The position numbers and the translations under genes are program-made. 64,000 nt of DNA from assembly GCF_046592965.1 (NCBI RefSeq), contig NZ_JBISBV010000001.1, positions 434,001 through 498,000 of the forward strand, given 5' to 3'. The stretch is from Marivita sp046592965 (lineage in GTDB: Bacteria; Pseudomonadota; Alphaproteobacteria; Rhodobacterales; Rhodobacteraceae). Numbering within the stretch: the first letter of the stretch is position 1; every line of letters starts with the position of its first letter. This document shows, one piece after another, positions 1 through 7,691 of this stretch. Below the pieces are notes generated by a model, which ran no database searches, had not been told where the DNA came from, and saw only the letters and a list, made by a program, of their open reading frames with translations.

Positions 1-1297
1 CGAACGCCAACCAGACCGCGACAGTGAGCGCGGCGATGCCAAGCACGACGGGAACGAAAATGCGCACAACGCGATCGGCCAGCGCCTGAATCGGGAGTTT
101 TGCACCCTGCGCGGATTGCACCATGTCGATGATACGCGCCAGAACCGTGTCCGAGCCAACGGCGGTGGCACGGTAGGTGAGAGTCGATTGACCGTTGATC
201 GTACCGCCGGTGACGTCGCTGCCTTCGGATTTCGCGACCGGTGCGGGTTCGCCGGTGATCATGGCTTCATCGACAAAAGATTGCCCCGTCAGGACAACGC
301 CATCCACGGCGATACGCGCACCGGCGCGTGCCTCTACGGTATCGCCGGTTTGCACGTCGGACAGGGGGATTTCGACGAACGCGCCGTCGCGTTGCACCCT
401 TACTGTATCGGGGCGCAGGCCGATCAGGCGTTTGATCGCCGCGCCGGTGCGGCCCTTGGCGCGGGCTTCCATCCAGCGACCTGCGAGGATGAGCGTCCCG
501 ATCACCGCCGCCGCTTCGAAATAGACGGCGCGGGTGCCCTCGGGAAGAAGGGCAGGCGCAAATGTGGCGATGGTCGAATACCCCCAGGCGGCCAATGTAC
601 CAAGCGCGACAAGGCTGTTCATGTCGGGGCTGCCCTTAAACAGCAGTGGCAGGCCGATGCGGAAGAAGCGGCGTCCGGGCCATGCCAGAACCAGCGTGAC
701 GAGCAGGAATTGCAGCACCCAGAAGGTTTGCGTGCCGATGGTTGAGGTGATGGCATGGTGCAATGGCGGAAAAATGTGTCCGCCCATTTCCGCGATGAAG
801 ACCGGCAGGGTCAGCGCCGCCGCGATCAGCGTGTCGCGGCGCAGCGCGGGGGTTTCCGAAGTTGGCTCGGACGGTGTGTCCGAGGTGGTGGGCGTGGCGG
901 GATAGCCCGCGTCCGAGACGATTTTTGCCAGTTTTGCGGCATCGACCGCACCGTCAAGCACGCGGATTTCGGCGGTTTCGGAGGCAAGGTTGACGCTGGC
1001 CGACACGACGCCCGGCTGTTCCATCAGCGCGCGTTCGACCCGTCCGGTGCAGGAGGCGCAGCTCATGCCGGTGATCGACAAGCGATGCGTGACCTCGTGC
1101 GCCGGATAGCCCGCGCTTTGCAACGCGTCGCGCAATGTTTCGGTTGTGGCGCTGCCGGTGACCTGCGCCATCTTGGTGGCGATGTTGACAGAGGCGGACG
1201 TGACGCCCGGAGCTGCCGCCAGCGCACGCTCGGCGCGACCGGCACAGCCAGCGCAGCTTAGGTTATCGACGGCGAAGCGGAGGGTTTGATCGGACAT
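1..1297 (-). CDS. copA: Copper-translocating P1B-type ATPase, N-terminal 432 residues (runs off the window)
   Basis: Inner-membrane pump that exports Cu(I) using ATP. Reading from the ATG at 1297, two heavy-metal-associated (HMA) domains come first, each with a CxxC metal site (C15/C18 and C80/C83). A block of hydrophobic segments follows, then the actuator domain with its TGE motif near residue 347. The phosphorylation (DKTG) and ATP-binding domains lie outside the window, so the gene is incomplete only because of the window edge. Two N-terminal HMA domains are usual for bacterial CopA. A CueR-type promoter with a 19-bp spacer sits directly upstream, which supports copper rather than another metal. 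The reading frame is open from base 1297 to base 1. Family assignment is secure; the exact metal is inferred from the CxxC domains and the promoter. Confidence 0.93.
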   Translation of the reverse strand, partial: MSDQTLRFAVDNLSCAGCAGRAERALAAAPGVTSASVNIATKMAQVTGSATTETLRDALQSAGYPAHEVTHRLSITGMSCASCTGRVERALMEQPGVVSASVNLASETAEIRVLDGAVDAAKLAKIVSDAGYPATPTTSDTPSEPTSETPALRRDTLIAAALTLPVFIAEMGGHIFPPLHHAITSTIGTQTFWVLQFLLVTLVLAWPGRRFFRIGLPLLFKGSPDMNSLVALGTLAAWGYSTIATFAPALLPEGTRAVYFEAAAVIGTLILAGRWMEARAKGRTGAAIKRLIGLRPDTVRVQRDGAFVEIPLSDVQTGDTVEARAGARIAVDGVVLTGQSFVDEAMITGEPAPVAKSEGSDVTGGTINGQSTLTYRATAVGSDTVLARIIDMVQSAQGAKLPIQALADRVVRIFVPVVLGIAALTVAVWLAF

Positions 1298-1329
1298 CTG
1301 CGCACCTTGGGTGGATTGGTTACAGGCAT

Positions 1330-1360
1330 GACATAGGGGTTCCCGTGACTGGAAGGTCAA
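1330..1360 (-). promoter_or_regulatory. CueR/MerR-type promoter of copA
   Basis: Read on the minus strand, TTGACC (1360-1355) and TATGTC (1335-1330) are separated by exactly 19 bp. This is the over-long spacer typical of promoters activated by MerR-family regulators. The spacer carries TTCC-N7-GGAA dyad symmetry, close to known CueR operators of copA genes. The -10 element lies 33 bp before the copA ATG. A cueR gene is not in the window; it may lie beyond base 1. The -10 is a weak match, as expected for an activator-dependent promoter. Confidence 0.72.
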
Positions 1361-1414
1361 GGGGCGCGGTGTGATCCTTTGGTGAATCTCATTTGCGATA
1401 TCTTGCAGGGTGCT

Positions 1415-2260
1415 TCAGCTGGTGATCCGCAGAAGGATCACGCCCGCGAGCGTTAGCAGAGCCGCCAGACCGCGGATGGGGTTCAGTGTTTCTCTCAGGA
1501 CCAGAACGCCGATCAGCATCGCGAAGATGATGGAGGTTTCGCGCAGCGCGGTGACAAGGGCGATGGGGGCGTGGGTAAATGCCCAGACAACCAGCGCGTA
1601 TGCGGTGAATGACGCGACACCGCCCAGAGTGAGCGCCTTGAGGCCCTGTGTCGGGAGCTGGCGCAGCACGCTCGGGCGTCTGATGGCCACGATCGTGGTG
1701 AAGATCAGGCCGTTTGCCGCCGCAACGCTGCCGTAGAATCCCAGTGCGGTCCCCGCCTGACGCGCGCCCCATCCATCGACCAGAGAGTAGGCGGCAATGA
1801 AGCCTCCGGTGACAAGCGCCAGCGCCGTGGCGCGGTAATTCGGTGCGATATGGCGTCTGCGGCTGAAGGTGATCGACATGATGCCAAGACCGATCAGCGC
1901 TATCGCGGCCAGCTGACCGGGTGTCAGGGTTTCACCAAGGAACAGGATCGACACCACGGCGACGATCAACGGTGCGCTGCCCCGGGCCAGCGGATAGACC
2001 TGTGTCAGATCACCGACCCGATAGGAAGCCAGCAGGAAGAACTGGTACCCGATATGCAGCGCAAGGCTGGCGGCCATCAGGGGCAGACTGGCGGGATCGG
2101 GAGCGGGGACGAAAAGCAGGGCGAAAAGACCGATGATTCCCGATCCGAGAATCACCGCAGTCATCGCCAGATCCTTGTCCGGCCCGCCTTTGACCATCGC
2201 GTTCCAGATTGCGTGCAAGAGCGCCGCAAGCAGGACGGCAAAGAATATGGTGAGGGTCAC
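1415..2260 (-). CDS. EamA-family (DMT superfamily) transporter
   Basis: A 281-residue polytopic inner-membrane protein with about ten hydrophobic segments in two repeated halves of about 140 residues, the architecture of the EamA/RhaT drug/metabolite transporter superfamily. The start is taken as GTG at 2260, because translation from there begins directly with the first membrane segment and the protein then has normal family length; an open frame continues to 2500, but that part is antisense to rlmN. It lies 68 bp downstream of rlmN on the same strand and could be cotranscribed. The substrate cannot be told from sequence. Family known, direction and substrate unknown. Confidence 0.85.
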   Translation of the reverse strand: MTLTIFFAVLLAALLHAIWNAMVKGGPDKDLAMTAVILGSGIIGLFALLFVPAPDPASLPLMAASLALHIGYQFFLLASYRVGDLTQVYPLARGSAPLIVAVVSILFLGETLTPGQLAAIALIGLGIMSITFSRRRHIAPNYRATALALVTGGFIAAYSLVDGWGARQAGTALGFYGSVAAANGLIFTTIVAIRRPSVLRQLPTQGLKALTLGGVASFTAYALVVWAFTHAPIALVTALRETSIIFAMLIGVLVLRETLNPIRGLAALLTLAGVILLRITS

Positions 2261-2328
2261 GCTCGCGGCTCCGGTCTGGTGCGTGAGCCTAGGCCGATCC
2301 TTGTCAGGATCGCAATGGCGAGAATGGC

Positions 2329-3516
2329 TTAGCTGGCCTCGGTCTCGGCTGCGATTTGTGCGCGGGATTTGCGGGCGCGTTCGGTGGCCGATTTCAACTG
2401 ACCGCAGGCGGCCATGATGTCTTCGCCGCGCGGAGTACGGATCGGGGAGGCATATCCAGCTTTGTAGATGATGTCCGCAAAAGATTCGATCCTCGCCCAA
2501 TCGGAACGTTCATAGGGCGCGCCGGGCCATTCGTTGAACGGGATCAGGTTGATCTTTGCCGGAATGCCCTTGATCAGCTTGACCAGACGACGGGCGTCTT
2601 CGTCGCTGTCATTGATGCCTTTCAGCATGACGTATTCAAAAGTGATCCGCTCGGAATTGGAATTCTTGGGATAGTCGCGCAGCGCGTCAAGCAGGGTGGC
2701 GATGTTCCATTTCTTGTTGATCGGCACCAGCTTGTCGCGCACGTCGTCGGTCGTGGCGTGGAACGACACCGCCAGCAGACAGCCGATTTCCTGCGCGGTC
2801 TTGGCGATTTCCGGCACGACGCCGCTGGTCGACAGGGTGATGCGGCGGCGGGATAAGGCAATGCCCTCGCCGTCCATCGCGATCTTCATCGCGTCGCGGA
2901 CGTTGTCGAAATTGTAGAGCGGCTCGCCCATGCCCATCAGCACGATGTTCGACAGCAGGCGCGGACCGTTTTCGCCCGTGCCGACGCCCGGTTCGGGCCA
3001 TTCGCCCAGATCGTCGCGCGCCAGCATGACCTGACCGATGATCTCTCCTGCCGTCAGGTTGCGCACAAGCTTTTGCGTGCCGGTGTGGCAGAACGAACAG
3101 GTCAGCGTGCAGCCGACTTGAGAGGAAATACAAAGCGTCCCGCGATCGGATTCGGGGATGTAGACAACCTCGACCTCGTGCCCGCCGGCGATGCGTACAA
3201 GATATTTGCGCGTGCCGTCGTCGGAAACCTGTTTCGACACGACTTCGGGCAGCGCAATCTCGAACACCTCGTCCAGTTCGGCGCGATAGCCCTTGGCAAG
3301 GTTGGTCATGGCGTGAAAATCGCGCACGCCCCATTGGTAAACCCACTGCCAGATCTGGTTCACACGCATCTTGGCTTGCTTCTCAGCCGTGCCCATTGCG
3401 ATCAAAGCCTCGCGCAAGGCGGGGCGCGTGAGGCCAACGATATTCGTCTTGCCCCCTTCCGGCACCTTGCGCGGAATGGTCAGAACGTCTTGGGTGATCG
3501 GAGCGGAGCCGGTCAT
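2329..3516 (-). CDS. rlmN: Dual-specificity rRNA/tRNA (adenine-C2) methyltransferase RlmN
   Basis: Radical-SAM enzyme that methylates C2 of A2503 in 23S rRNA, and A37 of some tRNAs. The 395-residue product has the radical-SAM cluster cysteines C136, C140 and C143 in a CxxxCxxC motif and the family GMGEPL motif around residue 210. A conserved cysteine near the C-terminus (MAACGQL) matches the methyl-carrying cysteine of the family. The ATG at 3516 gives the usual N-terminus; 20 extra codons upstream look like non-coding leader. Length and motifs are complete. Confidence 0.95.
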   Translation of the reverse strand: MTGSAPITQDVLTIPRKVPEGGKTNIVGLTRPALREALIAMGTAEKQAKMRVNQIWQWVYQWGVRDFHAMTNLAKGYRAELDEVFEIALPEVVSKQVSDDGTRKYLVRIAGGHEVEVVYIPESDRGTLCISSQVGCTLTCSFCHTGTQKLVRNLTAGEIIGQVMLARDDLGEWPEPGVGTGENGPRLLSNIVLMGMGEPLYNFDNVRDAMKIAMDGEGIALSRRRITLSTSGVVPEIAKTAQEIGCLLAVSFHATTDDVRDKLVPINKKWNIATLLDALRDYPKNSNSERITFEYVMLKGINDSDEDARRLVKLIKGIPAKINLIPFNEWPGAPYERSDWARIESFADIIYKAGYASPIRTPRGEDIMAACGQLKSATERARKSRAQIAAETEAS

Positions 3517-3564
3517 GGGCTGTGCCTTTTTCGAGAAACCAGATGGCTCACATATAGGATTCGG

Positions 3565-3602
3565 ACGCAAAAGCAAAAGCGCCGCCTTTGGAAAAGGCGG
3601 CG
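3565..3602 (-). terminator. Rho-independent terminator of the IalB-like gene
   Basis: A perfect 10-bp stem (3580-3589 with 3593-3602) and a 3-base loop start 24 bp after the stop codon at 3627. Read on the minus strand the stem is followed by CTTTTGCTTTTG, a U-rich run. It separates the IalB-like gene from rlmN. Confidence 0.8.
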
Positions 3603-3626
3603 ATCAGGCGCAGCGGGGACACCGCG

Positions 3627-4157
3627 TCAGGATTTGCAGCGCTGCTCGGCGTCTTCGACGGCGGCAGTGAAGCCCAAAAGCGAGAACGTGTCTTTGGTGA
3701 TCGTTCCCCGAGACGAGCGGGCCGTCAGGATCGCATTGGCGCCACGCTTCATCGCGGTGACGATCTTGCTGTCATCCTGCGGGGTGGCAGGCCAGGCCCA
3801 TTCGCCTTCGGTGAACAGCTCGAACTCGGTGCCGCCGACATTGACGTTGACGGTTGATCCGGGCGCGAACGGGTAGCCGCCGGTAAAGGCAAGCTGGCCC
3901 TGCACCTCGGCTCCGGGGCGGTAGAACACCATCAACAGGATCTCGCCACGCGTGACGGCCACGACGCGGCCGTCCTTGGTGTTCACGCTTTCCTTATAGG
4001 TGGTGACCGCCCAGCATTCGCGCGGGTCCGTTCCTTCGAACACGCTCCAATCGGTAATCGCGTTCACGCGGTTGGTGCTCGTTTCCTGCGCCACACCTGC
4101 ACTGGCCGATACCAACGCCATAGCGCCGATGATCGCTCCGCCAATCCATGAATTCAT
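3627..4157 (-). CDS. Invasion-associated locus B (IalB) family periplasmic protein
   Basis: A 176-residue secreted protein with a Sec signal peptide (residues 1 to about 23, cleavage after an AxA-type site) followed by a small beta-rich domain like IalB of Bartonella. Two cysteines, in the motif ECWAV and at the extreme C-terminus (RCKS), may form a disulfide. IalB homologues are common in free-living Rhodobacteraceae, so the name does not imply virulence; the molecular role is not established. The ATG at 4157 is chosen over one eight codons upstream because GGAGG lies 8-9 bases before it and the signal peptide then starts correctly. It has its own terminator, so it is a single-gene unit. Confidence 0.82.
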   Translation of the reverse strand: MNSWIGGAIIGAMALVSASAGVAQETSTNRVNAITDWSVFEGTDPRECWAVTTYKESVNTKDGRVVAVTRGEILLMVFYRPGAEVQGQLAFTGGYPFAPGSTVNVNVGGTEFELFTEGEWAWPATPQDDSKIVTAMKRGANAILTARSSRGTITKDTFSLLGFTAAVEDAEQRCKS

Positions 4158-4332
4158 GCGTACAGCCTCCAGACCGTCCATTGCCTCAACAGGTTTGCTA
4201 TGTCGCAGTTTCGGTTTGTTGTCTATTTATGTCACTGCAACTTTCTTCTCGACCCTGTGAGAATAGCCTGAAATACGAAGCCGATTAAAGCCCAATTGGC
4301 AGAAAATCGCCCATTTGTGAGGGAGTGTTTAC

Positions 4333-5331
4333 ATGACTCAACCAGCAGCTCTGACCGAAATCTGGCGCGGCCCGTTTATGGAGAGCGCGCATGTCGGTCA
4401 TGCCGTGATTTGTGACGGCTCGGGGCAGATCGTGACAGCCTGGGGCGACCCGGATGCAGTGGTTTTGCCGCGCAGCTCGTCCAAGATGCTTCAGGCTCTG
4501 CCATTGGTGGCGTCAGGTGCTGCGGATGCACGCGGATTGACGACAGAGCAACTGGCGCTTGCCTGTGCGTCGCATCAGGGCGCGCCCGAGCATGTGGACC
4601 GTGTGAACCGCTGGCTCTCCGATCTGGGTCTGGGCGATGATGCGTTGTGCTGTGGGCCGCAGGTGAGTCGCGACACCGACCTCAAGATCGAGATGATCCG
4701 CGCACATGAAAGCCCGTGTCGGGTGCATAACAATTGTTCGGGCAAACACGCAGGGTTTCTGACGTTGACGCAGCATCTGGGCGCGGGGCCGAACTATGTC
4801 GATCCGGATCATCCGGTGCAGCGCGCGTGCCTCGATGCCTTCGAGACCGTGACGGATCAGGCCAGTCCCGGCTTTGGCATCGACGGCTGTTCGGCGCCCA
4901 ACTTTGCCACCACGATGCACGGCATGGCGCGCGCGATGGCCTGGTTTGCGACAGCCGGTCAGCGGTCCGATGCGATGAGCGCCGCTGCCGCTCGATTGAC
5001 CGAAGCGATGCACACGCACCCGCAATTGGTGGCAGGTGAGGGGCGGGCCTGCACGCGCTTGATGCGCGCAGCCAAGGAGCCGGTTGCCCTGAAAACCGGG
5101 GCGGAGGGATTTTTCATCGCGATCCTGCCCGAGCGCGGATTGGGCGTTGCGGTCAAGGCCGCCGATGGCGCGACGCGTGCTGCCGAATGTGCAATCGCGG
5201 CACTGCTGGTGCGTCTGGATGTGTTGGATGCAGAGCACCCTGATGTGATGGCGTTCCTCAATCCGGTGATCCGCAACTGGGACGGGTTGGAAACAGGTCA
5301 GATCAAACCGGCGCCGGGCCTTCTGGCGTGA
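4333..5331 (+). CDS. L-asparaginase of the Rhizobium etli AnsA type (asparaginase II family)
   Basis: Hydrolyses L-asparagine to aspartate and ammonia. The 332-residue protein belongs to the cytoplasmic 'thermolabile' asparaginase family (Pfam Asparaginase_II), unrelated to E. coli type I/II enzymes. Visible family motifs are the SSSK tetrad (residues 48-51), GCD-like cysteine-rich segments, and NNCSGKH (133-139). A strong ribosome site (GAGGGAG, spacing about 8) fixes the start. The gene is transcribed away from the IalB-like gene and its 3' end overlaps the convergent serB by 29 bp. Activity toward asparagine is inferred from the family. Confidence 0.88.
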   Translation: MTQPAALTEIWRGPFMESAHVGHAVICDGSGQIVTAWGDPDAVVLPRSSSKMLQALPLVASGAADARGLTTEQLALACASHQGAPEHVDRVNRWLSDLGLGDDALCCGPQVSRDTDLKIEMIRAHESPCRVHNNCSGKHAGFLTLTQHLGAGPNYVDPDHPVQRACLDAFETVTDQASPGFGIDGCSAPNFATTMHGMARAMAWFATAGQRSDAMSAAAARLTEAMHTHPQLVAGEGRACTRLMRAAKEPVALKTGAEGFFIAILPERGLGVAVKAADGATRAAECAIAALLVRLDVLDAEHPDVMAFLNPVIRNWDGLETGQIKPAPGLLA

Positions 5332-6193
5332 CAAAGGCATCGCGGCTGTAGCCCTGAAGGTACAACAGCGCGGTCAGATCGCCGTGATTGATTCGCAGCT
5401 TGGCCTCTGCCTGCACGCTTGGTTTGGCGTGCAGTGCGACACCGGCACCGGCACGCTGCAACATGCCCAGATCGTTGGCCCCGTCGCCGACCGCCAGCAC
5501 ATCGTCCGGCGTGATGCCAAGCTGTTGGGTGATGGTCTCCAACGCGGCAACCTTGGCGTCACGGCCAAGGATCGGGCGGGCCACGTCGCCGGTCAAGGCG
5601 CCGCTCTCGACCAGCAGGGTATTGGCGCGGGATTCGTCAAATCCCAACAGCGTCGCAACACGGGTCGTGAACGCGGTAAACCCGCCGGAGACCAGCGCAG
5701 CATGAGCGCCGTTTGCCTTCATCGTGGCCAACAGCACTGCGCCTCCGGGCATCAGGGTGATTCGGCTGGCTAGAACGTCGTCGATGACACTGTCCGACAT
5801 GCCTTTGAGTAACGCCACACGTTCAAGCAGGGCGTTTTCGAAATTCAGTTCGCCATTCATCGCGCGCGCGGTGATTTCCTTGACCTGCGCGCCGACGCCG
5901 GCGACTTCGGCCAATTCGTCGATGCACTCCTGCTGGATCATTGTGCTGTCCATATCCGCCAGCAGCATTTTCTTACGGCGTCCCTCGGCTGGCTGTATCA
6001 ACAGATCGACGCCTTGATCCTGAAGGGCGCGCCAGCTGTCCTCGGCGGTGTCGGGGCGGGACGGAATCGGAAATTCCGCCGCCTCGTCCGGGGAGAGCCA
6101 CGCGAGTTCGCCGCCGCCCCACGCGTTGCGCAGCGCTTCGGCCAAGGCGGGATCAAGTGCACCGGGTTTGGCGATCAGGGTGACGGTGAACAT
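5303..6193 (-). CDS. serB: Phosphoserine phosphatase
   Basis: Last step of serine biosynthesis: dephosphorylates O-phosphoserine. The 296-residue HAD-family protein has the nucleophile motif DMDST (residues 80-84), a SGGF motif and the GDGAND motif near the C-terminus; the first 70 residues form an ACT-like N-terminal region as in alphaproteobacterial SerB. The start at 6193 is preferred over ATG 6202 because GAGG lies 9 bases upstream of it, while for 6202 the same GAGG touches the start codon. Divergent from serC-serA, so the three dedicated serine genes share one intergenic control region. Confidence 0.94.
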   Translation of the reverse strand: MFTVTLIAKPGALDPALAEALRNAWGGGELAWLSPDEAAEFPIPSRPDTAEDSWRALQDQGVDLLIQPAEGRRKKMLLADMDSTMIQQECIDELAEVAGVGAQVKEITARAMNGELNFENALLERVALLKGMSDSVIDDVLASRITLMPGGAVLLATMKANGAHAALVSGGFTAFTTRVATLLGFDESRANTLLVESGALTGDVARPILGRDAKVAALETITQQLGITPDDVLAVGDGANDLGMLQRAGAGVALHAKPSVQAEAKLRINHGDLTALLYLQGYSRDAFVTPEGPAPV

Positions 6194-6351
6194 CAAAGGC
6201 ATCCTCAACAATATTGCCGGTCGTCTCTTAGAGAGCATGGCACCACTTGGAAAGGTTTGCCCGAAGGGCGTTTCGGTTCCCTGAGCCACGCGGCGAGAAA
6301 AAACGTCGCTTTGCACTCATTTTCCGACTTGTGCGACGCCCCTCTGCCGCT

Positions 6352-6404
6352 TAAGCACATCAGTGGGACACCCTTCCCCAACGAAGGGCGCTTATCTGGA
6401 AGGA
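6352..6404 (+). promoter_or_regulatory. Structured 5' leader of serC; candidate serC RNA motif (Rfam RF00517)
   Basis: Two nested helices can form just before the serC start: UAAGC (6352-6356) with GCUUA (6390-6394), enclosing CCCUUC (6371-6376) with GAAGGG (6383-6388) closed by a 6-base loop. The Shine-Dalgarno GGAAGGA (6398-6404) begins three bases after the outer helix. A conserved 'serC' RNA upstream of serC in alphaproteobacteria is known from comparative genomics; position and layout fit, but I could not run a covariance search. Its ligand, if any, is unknown. Confidence 0.6.
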
Positions 6405-6412
6405 TAGCATCA

Positions 6413-7591
6413 ATGGCTATGTCACAACCGGCAACGCGGCCGGTCACGAAACCTGTCGCCGTTCCGGCGAATCCGCGTTTTTCCTCTGGCCCATGTGCCA
6501 AACCCCCCGTTTTCAAATTGCAGAACCTGGCTGACGCGCCTTTGGGCCGGTCGCATCGTGCGGCTGTCGGCAAGGCCAAGTTGAAGGCCGCGATTGACGA
6601 GACGCGGGCCATTCTGGGCGTTCCCGACGATTACAGGATCGGCATCGTACCGGCATCAGATACAGGCGCGGTCGAAATGGCGATGTGGTCGCTCCTTGGC
6701 GCGCGCAAGGCGACGATGGTCGCATGGGAATCCTTTGGTGCCGGCTGGGTGACGGATGTCGTCAAGCAGCTCAAGATCGACGCCGAGGTGAAGACGGCCG
6801 AGTATGGCCAGATCGTCGACATGGCGGGTCTGGATTATGACACCGACGTGGTGTTCACATGGAACGGAACCACGTCCGGTGTGCGCGTGCCGAATGGCGA
6901 TGTGATCCCGGCGGATCGTGGCGGCCTGACCATTTGCGATGCGACCAGTGCCGCTTTTGCGCAGGATTTGCCTTGGGACAAGCTCGATGTGACGACGTTT
7001 TCCTGGCAGAAGGTGCTGGGCGGAGAGGCGGCGCATGGGATGTTGATCCTGAGCCCCCGTGCGGTAGAGCGGTTGGAAAGCTACACGCCTGCATGGCCCC
7101 TGCCGAAGATTTTCCGCCTGAGCAAGGGCGGCAAGCTGATCGAGGGCATTTTCGTCGGTGAAACGATCAACACGCCGTCGATGCTGGCGGTCGAAGACTA
7201 TCTTCAAGCGCTTGAATGGGCGCGGTCTGTTGGCGGGCTTGAGGGGCTGGTGGCGCGGGCCGATGCCAATGCGCAGGCGATTTTCGATTTTTGCGAGGCC
7301 AATAACTGGATCGCCAATCTGGCAGACGATCCGGCCACGCGGTCGAACACCTCTGTGTGCCTGAAATTCACCGATGACCGGATCTCCGATGGCGCGGCGT
7401 TTGCCAAGGCGGTCGCCAAGCGGCTCGAAGCCGAAGGTGTGGCGCTGGATGTCGGGGCGTATCGCGATGCGCCTGCCGGGTTGCGCATATGGTGCGGTGG
7501 TACGGTCGAGACTTCGGACATCGAGGCGATGTTGCCGTGGCTTGATTGGGCGTTTCACGCTGAACTCGACGCTCTGGCACAAGCCGCCTGA
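6413..7591 (+). CDS. serC: Phosphoserine aminotransferase
   Basis: PLP-dependent class V aminotransferase that makes O-phosphoserine from 3-phosphohydroxypyruvate and glutamate (serine and pyridoxal phosphate synthesis). The 392-residue protein carries the PLP lysine K200 in a WQK-V-LGGE context and the conserved NGTTSG segment. The ATG at 6413 is preceded by GGAAGGA at nine bases and by the leader hairpins; a second in-frame ATG at 6419 is possible. serA follows after 100 bp, so the two upstream steps of the pathway are probably one transcript. Confidence 0.95.
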   Translation: MAMSQPATRPVTKPVAVPANPRFSSGPCAKPPVFKLQNLADAPLGRSHRAAVGKAKLKAAIDETRAILGVPDDYRIGIVPASDTGAVEMAMWSLLGARKATMVAWESFGAGWVTDVVKQLKIDAEVKTAEYGQIVDMAGLDYDTDVVFTWNGTTSGVRVPNGDVIPADRGGLTICDATSAAFAQDLPWDKLDVTTFSWQKVLGGEAAHGMLILSPRAVERLESYTPAWPLPKIFRLSKGGKLIEGIFVGETINTPSMLAVEDYLQALEWARSVGGLEGLVARADANAQAIFDFCEANNWIANLADDPATRSNTSVCLKFTDDRISDGAAFAKAVAKRLEAEGVALDVGAYRDAPAGLRIWCGGTVETSDIEAMLPWLDWAFHAELDALAQAA

Positions 7592-7599
7592 ATTCAGAG

Positions 7600-7616
7600 G
7601 CGGGCAAATTGCCCGC
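7600..7616 (+). repeat. Hairpin between serC and serA
   Basis: GCGGGC (7600-7605) and GCCCGC (7611-7616) form a 6-bp GC stem with a 5-base AU loop (8-bp arms if the inner bases pair) nine bases after the serC stop. No run of T follows, so it is not a standard terminator. It may protect the serC message or tune serA expression. Confidence 0.45.
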
Positions 7617-7691
7617 ACTCCCTTCTCCGTTCAACTCATTCGCAGGCCGGGTCGTGTGCCCATCTTCGCGAGCTATCAAAGGACCAGCATC

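Noticed and set aside
2295..2312. CGATCC/GGATCG hairpin between rlmN and the EamA transporter gene as a terminator
   Set aside because: Only 6 bp and no T run on either strand.
6014..6412. 133-codon extension upstream of serC in frame
   Set aside because: It runs antisense through serB and across the leader hairpins; the ribosome site and family N-terminus put the start at 6413.
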